In this document: piece after piece, positions 12,005 to 22,971 of the stretch
Numbering within the stretch: position 1 is the stretch's first letter
Layout of the letters: every line of letters begins with the position of its first letter
Assembly: GCF_023159225.1 (NCBI RefSeq)
Contig: NC_063161.1
Span: 77,352,267 to 77,416,266, forward strand
Origin: Perognathus longimembris pacificus
Lineage: Eukaryota > Chordata > Mammalia > Rodentia > Heteromyidae
DNA: 64,000 nucleotides
Direction of reading: 5' to 3'
Position numbers and translations under genes: made by a program
The notes under the pieces: model-generated
What the model was told of the DNA's origin: nothing
Seen by the model: the letters and a program-made list of their open reading frames with translations, nothing else
Database searches by the model: none

Positions 12005-12210
12005 GGCTGGGAATATGGCCTAGTGGTAAAGTGCTCGCCTCGTATACATGAAGCCCTGGGTTCGATTCCTCAGCACCACATACATAGAAAAAGCCAGAAG
12101 TGGCGCTATGGCTCAAGTGGTAGAGTGCTAGCCTTGAGCAAAAAGAAGCCAGGACAGTGCTCAGGCCCTGAATCCACGCCCCAGGACTAGCAACAAAAAC
12201 AAAACAAATA
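12005..12210 (+). mobile_element. IDL-Geo SINE
   Basis: Full dimer with a tail decayed to CAACAAAAACAAAACAAAT. The TSD 'AGAAATACATAATA' lies at 11990-12003 and about 12213-12226, identical over 14 bases. Confidence 0.94.
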
Positions 12211-12226
12211 AAAGAAATACATAATA

Positions 12227-13696
12227 AATTAAAGTTTGGCATTCAAAATTTTCTAATTAATACTAAAGCTTTTTTCCGACTAGCTGTAAAAGAAGTTTCA
12301 GAATGGTCAGAAACTCACACTGACAATTACTCATTAAAACTACCGAATTCTTTAAGGCCAGAGCTAAGTCTATATAAAAATTTTGATTTATTCATAAACT
12401 TTAATAGTAGTAGTTCTACAAAGTGAGGATACTGTTAAAGTCTTGTTACCTTTCTACATGACATGTTTTGATGTCTTATATTTTGAAATAAACCCATTAT
12501 GGATCCATAAGATTGACTCATTTCAGTTCTTCAACTAAAGAGTCTAAATATGGCTCTCTAAAAGATGGAACAAGCCACTGTTTACTGTAGTCCTTTGAAT
12601 GAGACCCATCTGACCAAGAACAATTCATCTAGTTATTTAATTATTCAATGATAGTGGCATTTAATAGGCTCTATGCATCAAAGATGTTTGACAATCATTA
12701 ACCTTTTAGGGCTATAGTAATTTGTGCAATTAACTTGGGGGAAATTATTTTTCTCGGTCACATAATTAATTGCCCATGCCTTTTAAGAGAATTCTTGTGC
12801 CTAAACTAAAAGTTACAAGAAAACATCATGAAGTGCCATTTAAGATTGGGCCTTCAACAGAATAGAGTACAATTAGACGGACACTTTCTAGTAAAGCCAA
12901 ATAGGCTTTAAGGGTCTCAAATATGCTAGCTGGCCCTATGTAAACTGTTAAACAAAGATGGCCAAAGTATCTTCATAAACCTTGAAAATAACCAAACACT
13001 ACTTAACTGCAAATCTTTTTATCTGTTATTGAAGATTTTCTAATTTGGAATTCAAATCATCCTATTTCTAAGTTCATGATTTGAAGTAAGACTTTTAGTG
13101 GAAATATAATTTAAAATTGCATACTTCATTAGTAGCATGTAGATTTTATTTTAGTTGATACCACTGGCTGGTACCTCCAAGTACTTGAAAATTTGGGAGT
13201 TAAGTGAGGAAATGAGAAGGCAATCCTCTTTATCCAAAATAAATGGCACAAATAAAAGAGAAGCAGATTAAAAGAGAATTAGCCTAACTATACCAGTCCA
13301 CTCAAGAGACTCATTAATTAGGTACTATGGAGGAAAAATAACAACTTTTTTAGGTTATGAGAAACTACATTTGGTTCTTTTACATTTACCAATGTTGCCA
13401 GCAGTTTTCCCAAAATATAATTTTGTCAGTATAGTCAGAAAACAAGTTTTACTATCAACTATACACATTTAAAAAAGTTAAGTAAATGAACCACAGGTAT
13501 GCTACTGAAAGATTCCCATAAATGTGACAATTTTTAAGAACAAGATAATTGAAATTGTAAAGATTTTAAAGATTTCAGTATCATGAAAATCAAAACCCTA
13601 GGGCAATGTCTGGAAGAGGTAAGCTGTTTGTTGACCTTGGCAATTATCTTGGTAAGGAAATATATTGGGTTCAGCCATTTAAAACCACAATTCTTT
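12227..13696. other. Longest repeat-free block in the left half
   Basis: About 1.5 kb of AT-rich DNA in which I see no transposable element, simple repeat or ORF of interest. The absence of recognisable insertions could be chance or could mark constrained non-coding DNA; the sequence alone does not decide. Confidence 0.5.
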
Positions 13697-13790
13697 CAGG
13701 AGATGGTGGCTCATACCTGTAATCTTAGCTACTCAGCTAGCTACTCAGGAGGCTAAGATCTAAAGATCACTATTCAAAGCTGCCCAGCTG
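13697..13790 (+). mobile_element. B1-like SINE half
   Basis: A 7SL-type pattern: 'GGTGGCTCATACCTGTAATC', then 'TAGCTACTCAGC' and 'TAGCTACTCAGG', a 12-base unit duplicated with one mismatch at 13727-13750. The IDL-Geo SINE at 13791 truncates it. Confidence 0.75.
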
Positions 13791-14002
13791 GGCTGGGAAT
13801 ATGGCCTAGTGGCAAGAGTGCTTGACTCGTATACATGAAGCCCTGGGTTCAATTCCCCAGCACCACATACATATAGAAAATGGCCAGAGGTGGCGCTGTG
13901 GCTCAAGTGGCAGAGTGCTAGCCTTGAGCAAAAAGAAGCCAGGGACAGTCGTGCTCAGGCCCTGAGTTCAAGGTCCAGCACTGGCAAAAAAAAAAAAAAA
14001 AA
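13791..14002 (+). mobile_element. IDL-Geo SINE (plus member of inverted pair)
   Basis: Full dimer with a long A tail at 13986-14002. It is followed after only 28 bases by a second copy in the opposite orientation. Confidence 0.92.
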
Positions 14003-14030
14003 GTATCATGGACTTTGTTGGCTGGGTAGC

Positions 14031-14253
14031 TTTTTTTTTTTCTTTTGCTTTTTTTCTTCTTTTTTGCCAGTCAGGGGCCTTGGACTCAGGGCCTGAGCAC
14101 CATCCCTGGCTTCTTCCCGCTCAAGGCTAGCACTCTGCCACCTAAGCCACAGCGCCCCTTCTGGCCGTTTTCCATATATGTGGTGCTGGGGAATCGAACC
14201 GAGCGAGAGCTTCATGTGTAGGAGGCAAGCCACTAGGCCATATTCCCAGCCCC
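14031..14253 (-). mobile_element. IDL-Geo SINE (minus member of inverted pair)
   Basis: A full dimer on the minus strand, with its tail seen as the T-rich run at 14031-14066. The ID half has an altered box B region ('GAATCGAACCGAGCGAGAG'). The sequences next to the two SINEs, 'AGTATCATG' and 'CATGATACT', are themselves complementary, so the hairpin could extend past the SINEs. Confidence 0.9.
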
Positions 14254-14309
14254 ATGATACTCTTATCTCTAATAAACTACAAAAAAAAAAAAGGCCAAAT
14301 GATACGATG

Positions 14310-14378
14310 CTATCCTTGAGCACAAAAGCTCAGGGAAAATGCCCAAGCCCTGAGGAGTTCAAGCACCATGACTACTAC
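14310..14378 (+). mobile_element. Partial tRNA-like SINE half
   Basis: 'CTATCCTTGAGCACAAAAGC' and 'CCCTGAGGAGTTCAAGCACC' resemble the second half of the composite SINEs. An (AC)n and A-run tail follows at 14379-14401. Confidence 0.6.
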
Positions 14379-14574
14379 ACACACACACACAAAAAAAAAA
14401 AATTCCTGCAATTCTTTTATCTTTTCTCAACAATAAAACACTCCATATCCAAGGTTCAAACCACACATCATTACTGTGGTGGCAGAAGTGCAGATAGATC
14501 CTGATGTCACCACCAAGTAGCCTTATGATCAGATACACATTATTTCAATTATTTCAATTGTCTGGAGTTCTATG

Positions 14575-14748
14575 ACCTTTAAAATGGAATAATACAGGAG
14601 CCAGCAATTAGGAGGATCAAGGTTCAAGGTTATTCCAGAACACACACCAAAAAAAAAAAAAAGTTAGCAAGGCCTATGGTCCCAGATACATCAGAGACCA
14701 TAAATACAAGGATCATGGTCCAGGCTAGCCCCACTCAAAAACACAAGA
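14575..14748 (+). mobile_element. Degraded B1-like fragments
   Basis: Contains 'CAATTAGGAGGATCAAGGTT' followed by an A-rich tract, and then 'GGTCCCAGATACATCAGAGA'. Both resemble the B1-like half of older composite SINEs. Confidence 0.4.
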
Positions 14749-14750
14749 CC

Positions 14751-14956
14751 GGGATGGGAATATGGCCTAGTGGCAAGAGTGCTTACCTCATATACATGAA
14801 GCCCTGGGTTCAATTCCCCAGCACCACATATATAGAAAATAGCCAGAAGTGGCGCTGTGGCTCAAATGGCAGAGTACTAGCCTTGAGCAAAAAAGAAGCC
14901 AGGGAAAGTGCTCAGGCCCTGAGTCCAAGCCCAGTACTGGCAAGAAGAAGAAAAAA
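14751..14956 (+). mobile_element. IDL-Geo SINE
   Basis: Full dimer. The TSD 'AAAAACACAAGACC' lies at 14737-14750 and about 14953-14966. The tail is GAAGAAG/A-rich. Confidence 0.93.
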
Positions 14957-14992
14957 ACACAAGACCCTACCTGAAAAACAACCCAAGCAAAA

Positions 14993-15070
14993 AAGGTTGG
15001 GAACACAGATTAAGTGGTAGAATGCCTACCCCGAACTCAAACCCCAGTACTGCTGATAATAATAAAAAAA
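14993..15070 (+). mobile_element. ID-like tRNA monomer, old
   Basis: 'AAGTGGTAGAATGCCTACCC' and 'GAACTCAAACCCCAGTACTG' are box A-like and box B-like. An AATAATAAAAAAAATAAT tail follows. Confidence 0.6.
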
Positions 15071-15299
15071 ATAATAGCAACACAATGTGGATAATAATGT
15101 CTTACTGCACAGACTTTTCCTGTGTTGAGGGTATAAATAATACAAGTTATATGCTTTCCTTTTTTTGCCTAACTGCTACAAAGTTATAGTTTATAACTAT
15201 TCATTATAAATTCCTGGTTTTAGAGACAAAAATCATAAAACAAGTTTTCTCTGCGTTTGTGTCAAAAGGGCATGTAGGTTAACACTTGAAACTCTCAAC

Positions 15300-15440
15300 T
15301 CTATTTTTTTATTGTAAAGGTGATGAACAGGGGGTGCAGTTACAATAGTAAGGTAATAAGTACACTTCTTTTTAAACATCGCTACCCCCTCCCTCATTTT
15401 CTCCTGCTTACCACTCCCCACTCCTCTCCCCGCCAAGTTG
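15300..15440 (-). mobile_element. L1 3'-UTR end, type A, antisense
   Basis: Reverse complement of the end type at 1-690 and 55828-55992: a T-rich start with 'TTTTTTTATTGTAAAGGTGA', 'GGGGGTGCAGTTACAATAGT', then the C-rich complement of the G tract at 15384-15431. Confidence 0.65.
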
Positions 15441-17235
15441 TAAAGTTTGTTCCCAAAAGAATCAACATCATGTTTTCAAGGTAATGATAGTACAGAAATT
15501 GATCCCACTGAACCTAAGTCAAAGTTCACAACCACTCCCAGGCTCTTTATAAAACCAGAGTTACCCACATCTCATGCTCTCTCCTCATACTCCTACATTT
15601 ATGGGCCCATCCGAGACCATAGGTCTTACATTCCCTTTGTACTTAAGGCCTGTCATCTTTCTGGAAACATAACAGATGGAGTTTCGCTGTCATCTGACTT
15701 TTCAAGGGCAGAGCCTTTCAGGTTAGCTCTTATGTCACTGTGTATCATCGAGCTATCCAAGTGCTACCTTCCCTCTTTCTAGGGAAGCAGAGGTGCTTTC
15801 CTCCTTCCTTCAAAGATTACCCTCTGGGCTCTTCTTGGTCTCAACACCTTTTGCTTCCAGAAGGAACTATAATCCTTCCATAATCTCATTCCCCACACCT
15901 TTTTGAATGTACTTTAAATATACTTTAGTATCACCTCCCTTAGGGGGATAAAAGCTTTCTTGGACACATACACCCTATCTCCCACCAGTAACTCCTCCTT
16001 CCCCACATCATTTTGTGTGCACAGCATTGGTCACTTTACTATATATAGCCCTCTTCCCTCTGTAGCCCATGACTGCCACTGAAGATGTTTTTTCTCTGGG
16101 ATCACCGATGACTTCCTTTTACTAACTCCAGGGTCATGTCTCAGTTCCTAAAGGACTTGAATCACCAGCACCGAAGGCCAGTAAATTCTGCTTTTCTCCC
16201 TCCACCCAGCTTGTAATGCAGCACAGCCCCCCGCCCCCCACTCCATCGCCACCATCCCCTCAGTCACTTTTTCCTGGTACCACTGGGCACCACATACCTG
16301 CCTGTTCTCCCATACTGAAACTTTCGAAGGCTTCATTCAAGAATTATTTTAGTATACATCACCTGAGTGATTTCCATAACCTTCAATAACCCAATAACCC
16401 CCAGAACTGATCCAGTGAGCTACCTAACCTGTATGCACTCTCTCCTTTATTAACAAGACCCTGCTTTTGTTGTGAACAGCACTGTGCTCTGATTTGGAAA
16501 CTAAAAAAAAAAAAAAAAAGAAAACCTAAGTACTTAATTTCTCTGGCTTCCTTGCAGTACAAGAAATGGTTCTGTGACACTCTCACCACTGAAAATAAGT
16601 GCCATTGGTGAGATAGTTATAAAGCTGTTTTTTTCTGGTAAGGGACAAGCCCAGCTAGCACACTCTAACCCTTTATCCCTTCATCCCTTTGCTTAGTTGA
16701 ACCACAGATGCAATTTCTAGAGGGATAGCAGCCACTCTGCCATAGGAAGTCAGAGTCACACCCTAAAAATGGTAGGTAGTCAGAGAGTTTCTTCATGGCC
16801 TAACTACTACAACATGACTGAAATGGAAAGAGTCAACTAATTTTACAATTTGCTCGAAGGAACTTGTCTAAGAAATTATTGATGTTTCTTACAGCTTAAC
16901 TATTGATATACCACCAAAACTGGACCAATAAAAGAGGCAACTGCTCAAACACATTCCAGACTTGGCTCCCTATGATACAAACGTAGTTAAAACTGACAGT
17001 TTTTCTGTAAATTTTAAAATGCCATTTGTAAGAGACAAAGATTTAAAGCTTGATGGCTATAACGCACTTAACAGTTTGTAGTGTCATGAGACACATGCAA
17101 GAACTCATGAGTACAAAGCAATCTTCTGCCGCATGTTTTCTACTAATCACATGCCATGCCAATTCAGTATACATGAACATCTTTATAATATCACAACCTA
17201 TACTCCCTTGGCCCATTAACAAGCTCCACACTTTT
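15441..17235. other. Unassigned stretch, partly C/T-rich
   Basis: No gene or repeat family recognised. The 15450-16330 part is richer in C and T than its surroundings. The 111-aa ORF at 15447-15782 has no recognisable domain. Confidence 0.45.
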
Positions 17236-17378
17236 AAAAATTAAGTATTATTATTATTAAGTAGTTGTACAAAGTTGTACAAAGGCGTTATAATTACAGT
17301 AAGTCTGATGATAAGTACAATGCTTCCTCGTGTCACCCCTTTCTTTGTTCTCCCACACTTTCCCCCTCTCTGCACTTT
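17236..17378 (-). mobile_element. Probable L1 3'-UTR end, antisense
   Basis: Shows a T/A-rich start, 'GTTGTACAAAGGCGTTATAA', 'TTACAGTAAGTCTGATGATA', then a pyrimidine-rich tract to 17375. The order of blocks matches the other antisense L1 ends. It contains a doubled 'GTTGTACAAA' at 17264-17284. Confidence 0.5.
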
Positions 17379-18119
17379 TTATATGCCATATAAACCAAGG
17401 TATTAGAGAAACAACAATTTAAAATTTTTTGTTGATTGCAAAACCAATGCACTCTCACAGAAAAGTGCAAATTCAAATCAGAATTTTAAAAAGATAACAA
17501 ATTACTCCTCACTTATTTACTTATGTAAAATTTTCATATTAAAATTATGATACTAAATTTTTTATTGGTTATAGTATACCAAGTTTTCCCAAGTCTTTAT
17601 TTGTTGAGGCTTCTTGAATCAGGATGGCACATCCTTTCTCCCCTACTCAAATCCTATGAAATAGAAGACCATAATGAAAACAGGTGAAGAGCAATAGTAA
17701 ATGTCCACTCATGCTAGCAGGCCATGCCTTTCTTCATCCATCTGAAAGGTCCTTTCACAGCCTGCTCCCTCTGTTGCAACACACCTAACCCCATTCTTCA
17801 TCACTAAGTCATTCTTTCTCTTCTTTCTGGTTAACTGTCACTTGCTCCATGCAGAATTCCGTGACGATGCCTCTCAAGTCTGCTTTGCACATGTCCCTCA
17901 GAGCAATGCTATATTTCCTCACAGGACATGTGATGTGTGTATGAAGGAATTGTTTTATGTCTGTCCCCAGGACTGCCCATTTCTCTGCTTCCACCAGTTC
18001 CTAATGCCTGGCACACTGCTCTCTATACAGTAATGGAATCCCTGAGTATATTTCTGGAAAACTCTAAAACTGAAGGGAATAATGGTGGCAAATCTAAAGA
18101 AATACAAGGAATCTGTGTC
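17379..18119. other. Unassigned non-coding stretch
   Basis: No repeat family recognised. Confidence 0.45.
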
Positions 18120-19460
18120 AGCTAAAAAGTTTCTCCAGCAGCAGCTAAGAATAATCCCATTATCAGTGTAGCACAGGCAAAGAGAAGCAAGCAGAGAATA
18201 CTGGCCAAGTAATTAGCCAGGGCAAGCCGATGAGCTTCCCTAGCTAGCACTACCTTCAACTGACTCAGGGAAGGGTGGGAGGCTGAAGAGGAAGCACAGC
18301 CTCCAACACGGGTCCTGTTGAAAAAGGCTGCAGGGCCCTCAATGGGGCAGCTAAATGATGACCTGACTACAATTGGGCACCCTGGAGCTAAGCTCCTGAA
18401 TTGGGCCCTATATTCTTCCCTAGAACTAAGGAAATCCATGAAGTGATAGTTCCTTACCTACAAGCAGGAAAATAACTACAAGCAATGCCAATCACTTGAG
18501 GCAGACAATGTGCTGGAAAGAGAGGCAGCCTGAACCACCCCAAGAGACCCAGAGACAAAAAGAGACCACAAAGGTGAGAGGAGTAGCTCTAGGCATGGGC
18601 CTAGGTCTGAATCCAACCATCCCTCTGCATCAATTCAAGCTCACCAGAGGAAACAGTGGATGCAGTGCACACAAGAGAACTGAATAAACCCAAAATGACC
18701 CAGCAGATAACACCACAGCAAAGAGAACAGGTAAATGGAGCACAAATGTTCACCTCACTTCCCACCCAGGGTCTCATGAACTGATAGGAGAGACTTTCAT
18801 TTCCCAGTGAAATGAAAGAATCCTGGAACACATATACTTTATGGAATGCCTAGAAGAACACAACATATGAGGTCAAAAATACAAGGGACTTTGCAAAGAC
18901 AAAGTAACGTTCATTGTGGCTGCAAAGACCCAGAGCCACTCTCAAGGTGCCCATAAGAAGCTTGAAGTGGACCACTATCACAGGCATGGCTGGATCAGCT
19001 ACCATGGATTCATAGTCAAGAGTTCAGAGATCAGGGCTGGTAAGTACCCACAAGCAATCCCTTCCCTTGGCTCAGTGGTAGAAAAGATACCAAAAGCAGG
19101 GTATTTCCCAGGGCATTCCAAATATGTGTTAGCTCCTGAGAAGAAACAGAGAAAAGGAAACCTTGTCCTCTGAGAGACACAAGGGTGTGAGCAAAAAGGG
19201 AGCAAAGAGCTGGAAATGAAGAGAAGCTCTGCCTGGGAATAATATTGTGGCATCTCCTTATACCAGAACCATGTCATTCCTGTATTAGCAGCTGGAGGGA
19301 TCCCAGCTTGCCCTATGATTGTTCACCTAGTAGTACCACACAATACCACATGCCCCACATAGAGTCTTCAGTAAGCCCATCCACTTCAGGGAAATCCACA
19401 CAGCTAAAGACAAGACCTATGACAGCTACCACTATTAATTAGTCGGTTGTTCCTTCATAA
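18120..19460. other. GC-richer unassigned block
   Basis: This 1.3 kb block is visibly less AT-rich than its surroundings and shows none of the SINE or L1 signatures seen elsewhere. A 105-codon minus ORF at 18122-18439 would encode a hydrophobic C-terminal stretch (LANYLASILCLLLFACATLI at its core), but I recognise no protein. Possible explanations are an old L1 5' region, another unrecognised repeat, or unique DNA. Confidence 0.4.
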
Positions 19461-19707
19461 ATATGAGCAGTCAGCCAGGGATCATCAGATATTGAAGACG
19501 ATCTAAAAAAATAATGAGAGGGAGAGAGCAAGATGAATGCACACAACCATCAGCCCTTCAAAAAGCAGGATTCTGTTTCTAAAGAAAAAAATCACTTTTT
19601 CCTAATTATGATCCTCAGAGATATTCCAAGAGTTATTATATAGCCTTAACAGAATAGCTACAAAAAAATCAAAAACTATAATAAACTATTTCTGGAAGGT
19701 AAAAGTT

Positions 19708-19970
19708 ATTGCCTGGTCAGGCACCAGCGACTTATGTCTATAATCCTAGCTACTCAGGAGTCTTGGTTCTCAGAGTCCTGAAAATCACAGTTCAAAACCA
19801 TCCAGGCAGACATATCCATAAGAGTCTTATCTCCAATTACCTAGCAAAAACTCAGAAGTAGAGATGTGGCTCAAGTAACAGAACACTAGCCAGTCATTAG
19901 TGAAAAAGTCAATTGAGAGCATGAGGTCTGCAGTTCAAATCCCAGTAAGGGCCCACACACAAAACAAGTA
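19708..19970 (+). mobile_element. B1-like/ID composite SINE
   Basis: The 7SL-like half has 'TATAATCCTAGCTACTCAGG'; the linker 'CTTATCTCCAATTACC' leads to a tRNA-like half 'GATGTGGCTCAAGTAACAGA' and 'GCAGTTCAAATCCCAGTAAG'. First of three similar elements in 850 bases. Confidence 0.75.
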
Positions 19971-20061
19971 ATTGCTAAACTAACATTTTAAAAGCAGGGT
20001 TGAATGTTAAAATGGATGCAGGAAAAGAACTGACAACATGAAAGTTAAATTAAGAAAGTCA

Positions 20062-20312
20062 TTGGCCAGGCATTGGTGGCTTACCTCTATAATACTAGCT
20101 ACTCAGGAAGCTGAGATGTGAAGATGATGGGTCAAAGCCAGCCCAGGCAAGAAAGTCCATGAGACTCATCTCAAATTAACTAGTCAGAAAAAGCAGGAAG
20201 TAGCGCTGTGGCTCAAGTGGTAGAGTGCTAGCCTTGAGTGAAAAGCTCAGGAACACTTCCCAGGCCTTGAGTTCAAGCCCAGGACTAGCAAAAAAGAAAA
20301 TAAAAGAGTATT
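20062..20312 (+). mobile_element. B1-like/ID composite SINE
   Basis: Best preserved of the composite type: 'CATTGGTGGCTTACCTCTAT', 'AAGCCAGCCCAGGCAAGAAA', then a Geo-like half 'TAGCGCTGTGGCTCAAGTGG' to 'CAGGACTAGC' and an A-rich tail. The right half resembles that of IDL-Geo, so the two families may share it. Confidence 0.8.
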
Positions 20313-20319
20313 ATTGGCA

Positions 20320-20552
20320 CAATGGCATGCTGGTGGCTCATATCTGTAATCTAACCTACTCAAAGACACTGGGATCTATCTGGGGTGTTGCATTTCAAAG
20401 CGAGCCTAGGCAGTAAAGTCCATGAAACTTCATCTTCAAAATAACTGGAAAAAAAGCAGCACTGGAGGTATAGCTCAGGTGGTAGAGTGCCAGCCAAGCA
20501 TATAAGCCAAGAAAGCATAGGGCCTTACATTCAAACCTCAATACTATTTTTT
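20320..20552 (+). mobile_element. B1-like/ID composite SINE, diverged
   Basis: 'GCTGGTGGCTCATATCTGTA' starts the 7SL-like half; 'GAGGTATAGCTCAGGTGGTA' to 'ACATTCAAACCTCAATACTA' forms an ID-like half. Confidence 0.7.
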
Positions 20553-20834
20553 AAAAAATACTAATACAAAGGAGAAACAAAGATTTGAAAAGTAAGAGCA
20601 TACTGCTAAGAAGGGGACAAAAAAAATCCAAGCAAGTCCAACAGAAATTTCTGATTAGAAAAATACAGACAACAGAGGACAAATTGAAAAAAAGAAAAAA
20701 AGGAAAGAGAAAGTATGACTAGGTCAAAGATTATTGGATTTCATAGTACTGCATCTTTCTATTTGTGCCCAATTATTAAATTCAGCTAAATTTATACAAA
20801 TAAAATGGCTTAGTCACAGTGTGTGCTCATTTGG
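20553..20834. other. A-rich unassigned stretch
   Basis: A/G-rich sequence with nothing recognisable beyond A-rich runs near 20680-20705. Confidence 0.4.
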
Positions 20835-21440
20835 AGAGATGTTCTCAGACTGCCCTCCAGGAAAGTTAATACAAATCTACATTCCCATCCATGTTTCGTA
20901 ACTTCTTGCCAATTCAGGAAATCTCTTTAACCTCTGTCAATCTGATAGGTAAAATATAAGCTTTCACTGTTCTTTATTATATTTCGTGGACAGCTACTGT
21001 TCATGCACTTACTCATATTTCTGCTCTGAATTACCTGTCTCTGCCCTTGACCATCCAATCTACAGAGTTTTCTTACTGATTTTTAAGAGATCTCCAGTTA
21101 AGAGATTCTGCCTTTGCAATACAGGTCGCTGACACTGATTTATACTTTTTCATTCATACTTTTTCATTCTTGTTTATAAAGATTCCATGTCACCATAAAA
21201 GTTATCTTTGGAAAAAAAAACTCTAAATTTTGCTTTTTGGTAATGTCAGAGTCTTTTGGAGGAAATTCTTTCCAGGTCAAAAGTACATTCAGCTTTATTT
21301 TGAGTAAATGACTCCATTCTTTACATTTAAATTAAACATTTAATCCACCTGGAATTTTCTTGGAGAGAACTGTAAAAATGTAACTGTTTTTTTCCTCCCC
21401 AAATACTAATTGGCTGTGTCAATCAATCAATTTTATCAGT
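20835..21440 (-). mobile_element. L1M ORF2 3' part, antisense
   Basis: Minus-strand L1M: the plus strand shows 'CTCAGACTGCCCTCCAGGAA', 'CTGTCAATCTGATAGGTAAA' and 'TTTAATCCACCTGGAATTTT', the reverse complement of the recalled L1M ORF2 end, in the right order. Confidence 0.78.
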
Positions 21441-21905
21441 TACTTGCTTCTATTACCCCAAAGCTTAGAGGGTCAAAGTCACAGTATGCGCTAGCTCACA
21501 CTGCTTCTCTCAATCAGGAATTAAATAGCAGCTTAGTTCGGTAGTTCTGGTCTGGCTGCATTTCATGAGGTTTGTGCAAGGTTATCTCCCCGAGCTGCAC
21601 TGGGGCTGAAGGATCTACTTCCAATGCAGCACAGGAATAATCGGATAGTGAGTAATAACCATTTCCTCTCCTGAGGACTGAGTATCCTCAATACATTGTT
21701 AGCTGCTTCCTCCAGAGCAAGTGATCATGATCCAAGGGTACACAAGACCAAGGTTGTAATGTCTTTTGACTATCTTTGGAAGTCACACATGAGCATATTC
21801 ATGACATCCGAATGGTTATCAGTCAATATAAAAAGAATATAAACAAACATGAGAATACTAGGAAGCAAGGATTACTGAGAACCATCTTGGAGGCTAACTA
21901 CCATA
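21441..21905 (-). mobile_element. Old LTR/MER-like repeat, subfamily not resolved
   Basis: Ordered similarity to a mammalian repeat I can recall but not name: 'CCCCAAAGCTTAGAGGGTCA', 'GGTTATCTCCCCGAGCTGCA' and the end 'CATCTTGGAGGCTAACTACC'. The orientation is a guess by analogy with MLT1-like LTRs. Confidence 0.45.
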
Positions 21906-22408
21906 CTACCTTTTTCTACTAATATAAGATATATTGGACATATGCTATATCCTTATGTGTACTTGGGCTATTCGACTTCCATTTTCTATTCCTTAGCTGA
22001 AATTATAGTAACTCAATAATTTACAGGTTTACCATAAATGTATTACATGAAAAAGTCAGTATTTTTCCCACCATTTTCTCAAAATTCAAAATAGTTGTTC
22101 TTGAAAATGAACTTCAAAAATTAACCTTATTGCATGTGAGAGACTATAGACTGGCTTCTGTGAAGGATTTTGGCAGGAGGTATTAGTATAAACTACAAGG
22201 AAATGTCTGCACCACATCATTAAACATAGCACATTATGCTATTCATATACTTCAATACTAATTTTAAATATTTATTGAATGTCTATTTAGTGGCAGATAC
22301 ACACAAAGGTGAACTAAAAAGGAGTTTTGGCATCAAAAGTTTGATAATCTCTTTTATATGTTTTGTTACAGACTTTTAAATTAAGAAGATAAAACGATTA
22401 AAGTAGTA
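21906..22408. other. AT-rich unassigned stretch
   Basis: No family recognised. Confidence 0.45.
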
Positions 22409-22621
22409 GGGAATAGGCAGCTCATGCCTGTAATTCTAGCTATTATAAAGGCTGAGGTCAGAGAATCAAAATTCAAAGTTATCTCAGGAAGACAGAGACA
22501 CACTTATCTCCAATTAGCAGCACAAATCTGGCAGTAGAGGTGTGGCTCATGTGATAGAGCACCAGCTTTGTGTAAAAAAGCTAAGCAAGAGCATGGGACC
22601 CATAATTCAAACATTACTACC

Positions 22622-22660
<39 letters not shown>
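22409..22660 (+). mobile_element. B1-like/ID composite SINE with (AC)n tail
   Basis: The 7SL-like half contains 'GCAGCTCATGCCTGTAATTC'; the tRNA-like half is 'AGGTGTGGCTCATGTGATAG' to 'ATAATTCAAACATTACTACC'. Its tail has become an (AC)n microsatellite of about 36 bases (22623-22660). Confidence 0.75.
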
Positions 22661-22661
<1 letters not shown>

Positions 22662-22838
22662 AATTTCTAAAATGTCAGGATGTAAGTAGTTCATCATGTT
22701 ATATGAAAGCTTAAAATGTAGGAAGTTCTAGAGTTTGAAAAAAAAATCTATTACCATCATTATCCGTTTCCAATTCTGCCAATACAGACTATACTGTGTG
22801 GAATCCTGCATTATGCATTGCCTTCTGAGGTAGCTTTT

Positions 22839-22956
22839 TTTTTTTAATCATTATTGTTGTTATTTTTAATGTACTATGTCAAATTTTCTTTTTTTTTCAA
22901 ATTTTTATTATCAAACTGATGTACAGAGAGGTTACAGTTTCATACGTTAGGCATTG
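22839..22956 (-). mobile_element. Very short L1 3'-UTR insertion, type B, antisense
   Basis: A 118-base insertion bounded by a perfect 15-base TSD, 'CTGAGGTAGCTTTTT', at 22824-22838 and 22957-22971. The insert ends 'ACAGTTTCATACGTTAGGCA' and carries 'TTATTATCAAACTGATGTAC', the complement of the L1 type B end. This shows that the end sequence is mobilised as a unit with its tail. Confidence 0.88.
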
Positions 22957-22971
22957 CTGAGGTAGCTTTTT

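Noticed and set aside
15447..15782. 111-codon plus ORF after an antisense L1 end
   Set aside because: No domain and no upstream gene context.
18122..18439. 105-codon minus ORF with a hydrophobic C-terminus
   Set aside because: No homologue recognised. Mentioned as part of an odd block, not called as a gene.
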